A program made the translations under genes and the position numbers. DNA of 14,833 nt. Source: Caulobacteraceae bacterium. Its GTDB lineage: Bacteria; Pseudomonadota; Alphaproteobacteria; Caulobacterales; Aquidulcibacteraceae. The notes under the pieces were generated by a model. It was not told the DNA's origin. It made no database searches and saw nothing but the letters and a program-made list of their open reading frames with translations. The stretch is from NCBI GenBank assembly GCA_016703335.1, contig JADJCG010000029.1, positions 1-14,833 of the forward strand, read 5' to 3'. Numbering within the stretch: the stretch's first letter is position 1; each line of letters begins with the position of its first letter. Below, piece after piece: positions 13,960-14,833 of the stretch.

Positions 13960-14833
13960 TTACTCCGCCGCCGGAGCTGCGTTCGACTGCAGGAATTTCT
14001 TCAGATTGCGCGCGGCCTGCCGGATGCGCTGCTCGTTCTCGACGAGCGCAATGCGCACGAAGCCATCACCGTACTCGCCAAAGCCGGCGCCAGGGGCGAC
14101 AGCGAGCTCCGCGCCCTCCATGAGACGCTTCGAGAACTCAACCGAACCCATGTGCTTGAACTGATCAGGCAACGGCGCCCACACAAACATCGAGGCGCTC
14201 GGCTTCGGCAACGTCCAACCAGCCTTGGCGAAGCTCTCAAGCAATACGTCGCGGCGATGCTTGTAGGTGTTTCGCATCTCTTCGACGCAATCCTGAGGTC
14301 CGTTTAAAGCCGCCGCCGCCGCTACCTGCACCGGCGTGTAAGCGCCGTAGTCGAGATACGACTTCACCCGCGCCAACGCCGCAATCAGCCGCTCATTGCC
14401 GAGCGCAAAACCAACTCGGAAACCCGCCATCGAGTATGTCTTCGATAGCGTGTTGAGCAACCGCCACGTCCAGCGCGCCTGGCACTTGCAGGACGGACGG
14501 CGGCGGATCGCCTTCCGAAGTAAATCTCGGAATACGCCATGTCCGAGAGCAAGAACATGTCGTGCTTCTTCGCGAGCGCCACAGCGTCTTTGCAAAATCG
14601 AGATCAGCCGTCTGCGCCGTCGGGTTAGCCGGGATAGCAAACCACCATCGCGATCGGCGGCGGCACCGAGTGGCGCACGGCCCGATCGAGACCGCGCAAA
14701 TACTGCTCTGGCGAATGCGCTTCGATGGAGCGGATCACACCGCCCGCCATGATGAAACCAAATGCATGGATCGGGTACGACGGGTTCGGCGAGATAATCA
14801 CATCGCCGGGGGCGGTGATCGCCTGCGCGAGAT
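13960..14833 (-). CDS. AlaC-like class I/II aminotransferase, frameshifted and cut by window edge
   Basis: PLP-dependent aminotransferase of the alanine/aspartate/LL-diaminopimelate group; the AlaC type commonly precedes hom in Alphaproteobacteria. The gene's 5' end is beyond the right edge. In restored frame the visible order is APGDVIISPNPSYPIHAFG, VVCYPANPTAQT, LSDMAYSEIYF, NTLSKTYSMAGFRVGFALGN (Schiff-base Lys codon at 14440-14442), PGAGFGEYGDGFVRIAL with the substrate-carboxylate Arg, and the end AAPAAE. Four frame breaks lie within about 175 nt: an extra base near 14630, one A lost (plus-strand T run 14589-14591), an extra base near 14515, and about two bases lost near 14457. Protein between them is conserved without internal stops. 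The exact amino donor is not readable; a role in alanine or aspartate-family metabolism beside hom is inferred. Confidence 0.85.
   Translation of the reverse strand, partial: SRAGDHRPRRCDYLAEPVVPDPCIWFHHGGRCDPLHRSAFARAVFARSRSGRAPLGAAADRDGGLLSRLTRRRRRLISILQRRCGAREEARHVLALGHGVFRDLLRKAIRRRPSCKCQARWTWRLLNTLSKTYSMAGFRVGFALGNERLIAALARVKSYLDYGAYTPVQVAAAAALNGPQDCVEEMRNTYKHRRDVLLESFAKAGWTLPKPSASMFVWAPLPDQFKHMGSVEFSKRLMEGAELAVAPGAGFGEYGDGFVRIALVENEQRIRQAARNLKKFLQSNAAPAAE

Noticed and set aside
1..14833. CRISPR arrays, insertion sequences, toxin-antitoxin pairs or biosynthetic clusters
   Set aside because: No regular repeat-spacer pattern, transposase with terminal repeats, small paired genes or pathway enzymes were seen.

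Overview
The window looks like chromosomal DNA of a GC-rich alphaproteobacterium. The strongest reason is the minus-strand cluster alaC-like aminotransferase > homoserine dehydrogenase > glpX > recJ, a gene order typical of Alphaproteobacteria. A small zinc-ribbon K+ channel, a DUF192 protein and CCA-encoding tRNA genes fit the same group. I cannot name a genus from sequence alone.

Layout: (1) Positions 1-5640 look accessory. They hold a small tyrosine recombinase with a broken 5' end, a GGDEF diguanylate cyclase, a membrane hybrid histidine kinase/response regulator, about 0.9 kb without a recognisable gene, and a small gene of an unnamed zinc-ribbon-like family. (2) Positions 5645-9857 form a mixed housekeeping block. 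It contains tRNA-Val, a frameshifted K+ channel and a GFA-family protein on the minus strand; a divergent CaiB/BaiF CoA-transferase and a glycine-zipper lipoprotein on the plus strand; then tRNA-Pro, a DUF192 protein and tRNA-Glu on the minus strand, and a tiny membrane protein on the plus strand. (3) Positions 9854-14833 are the minus-strand amino-acid/carbon/DNA-repair cluster, running off the right edge inside the aminotransferase gene.

The most consistent oddity is a set of 1-2 base indels that break otherwise well-conserved frames: two in the recombinase, one in the channel, one in the lipoprotein, three in glpX and four in the aminotransferase, plus a missing start codon in hom. Conserved protein continues cleanly in a neighbouring frame after each break, and several fall in short homopolymers. 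I read this mainly as consensus error in the sequence, not gene decay, though I cannot prove it here. Broken genes are listed once, over their full span.

I did not find a convincing new defence, mobile or biosynthetic system. The points most worth a second look are the indel pattern, the channel gene whose stop codon lies inside tRNA-Val, a possible island boundary at the 3' end of that tRNA, and a centred palindrome between two divergent genes.
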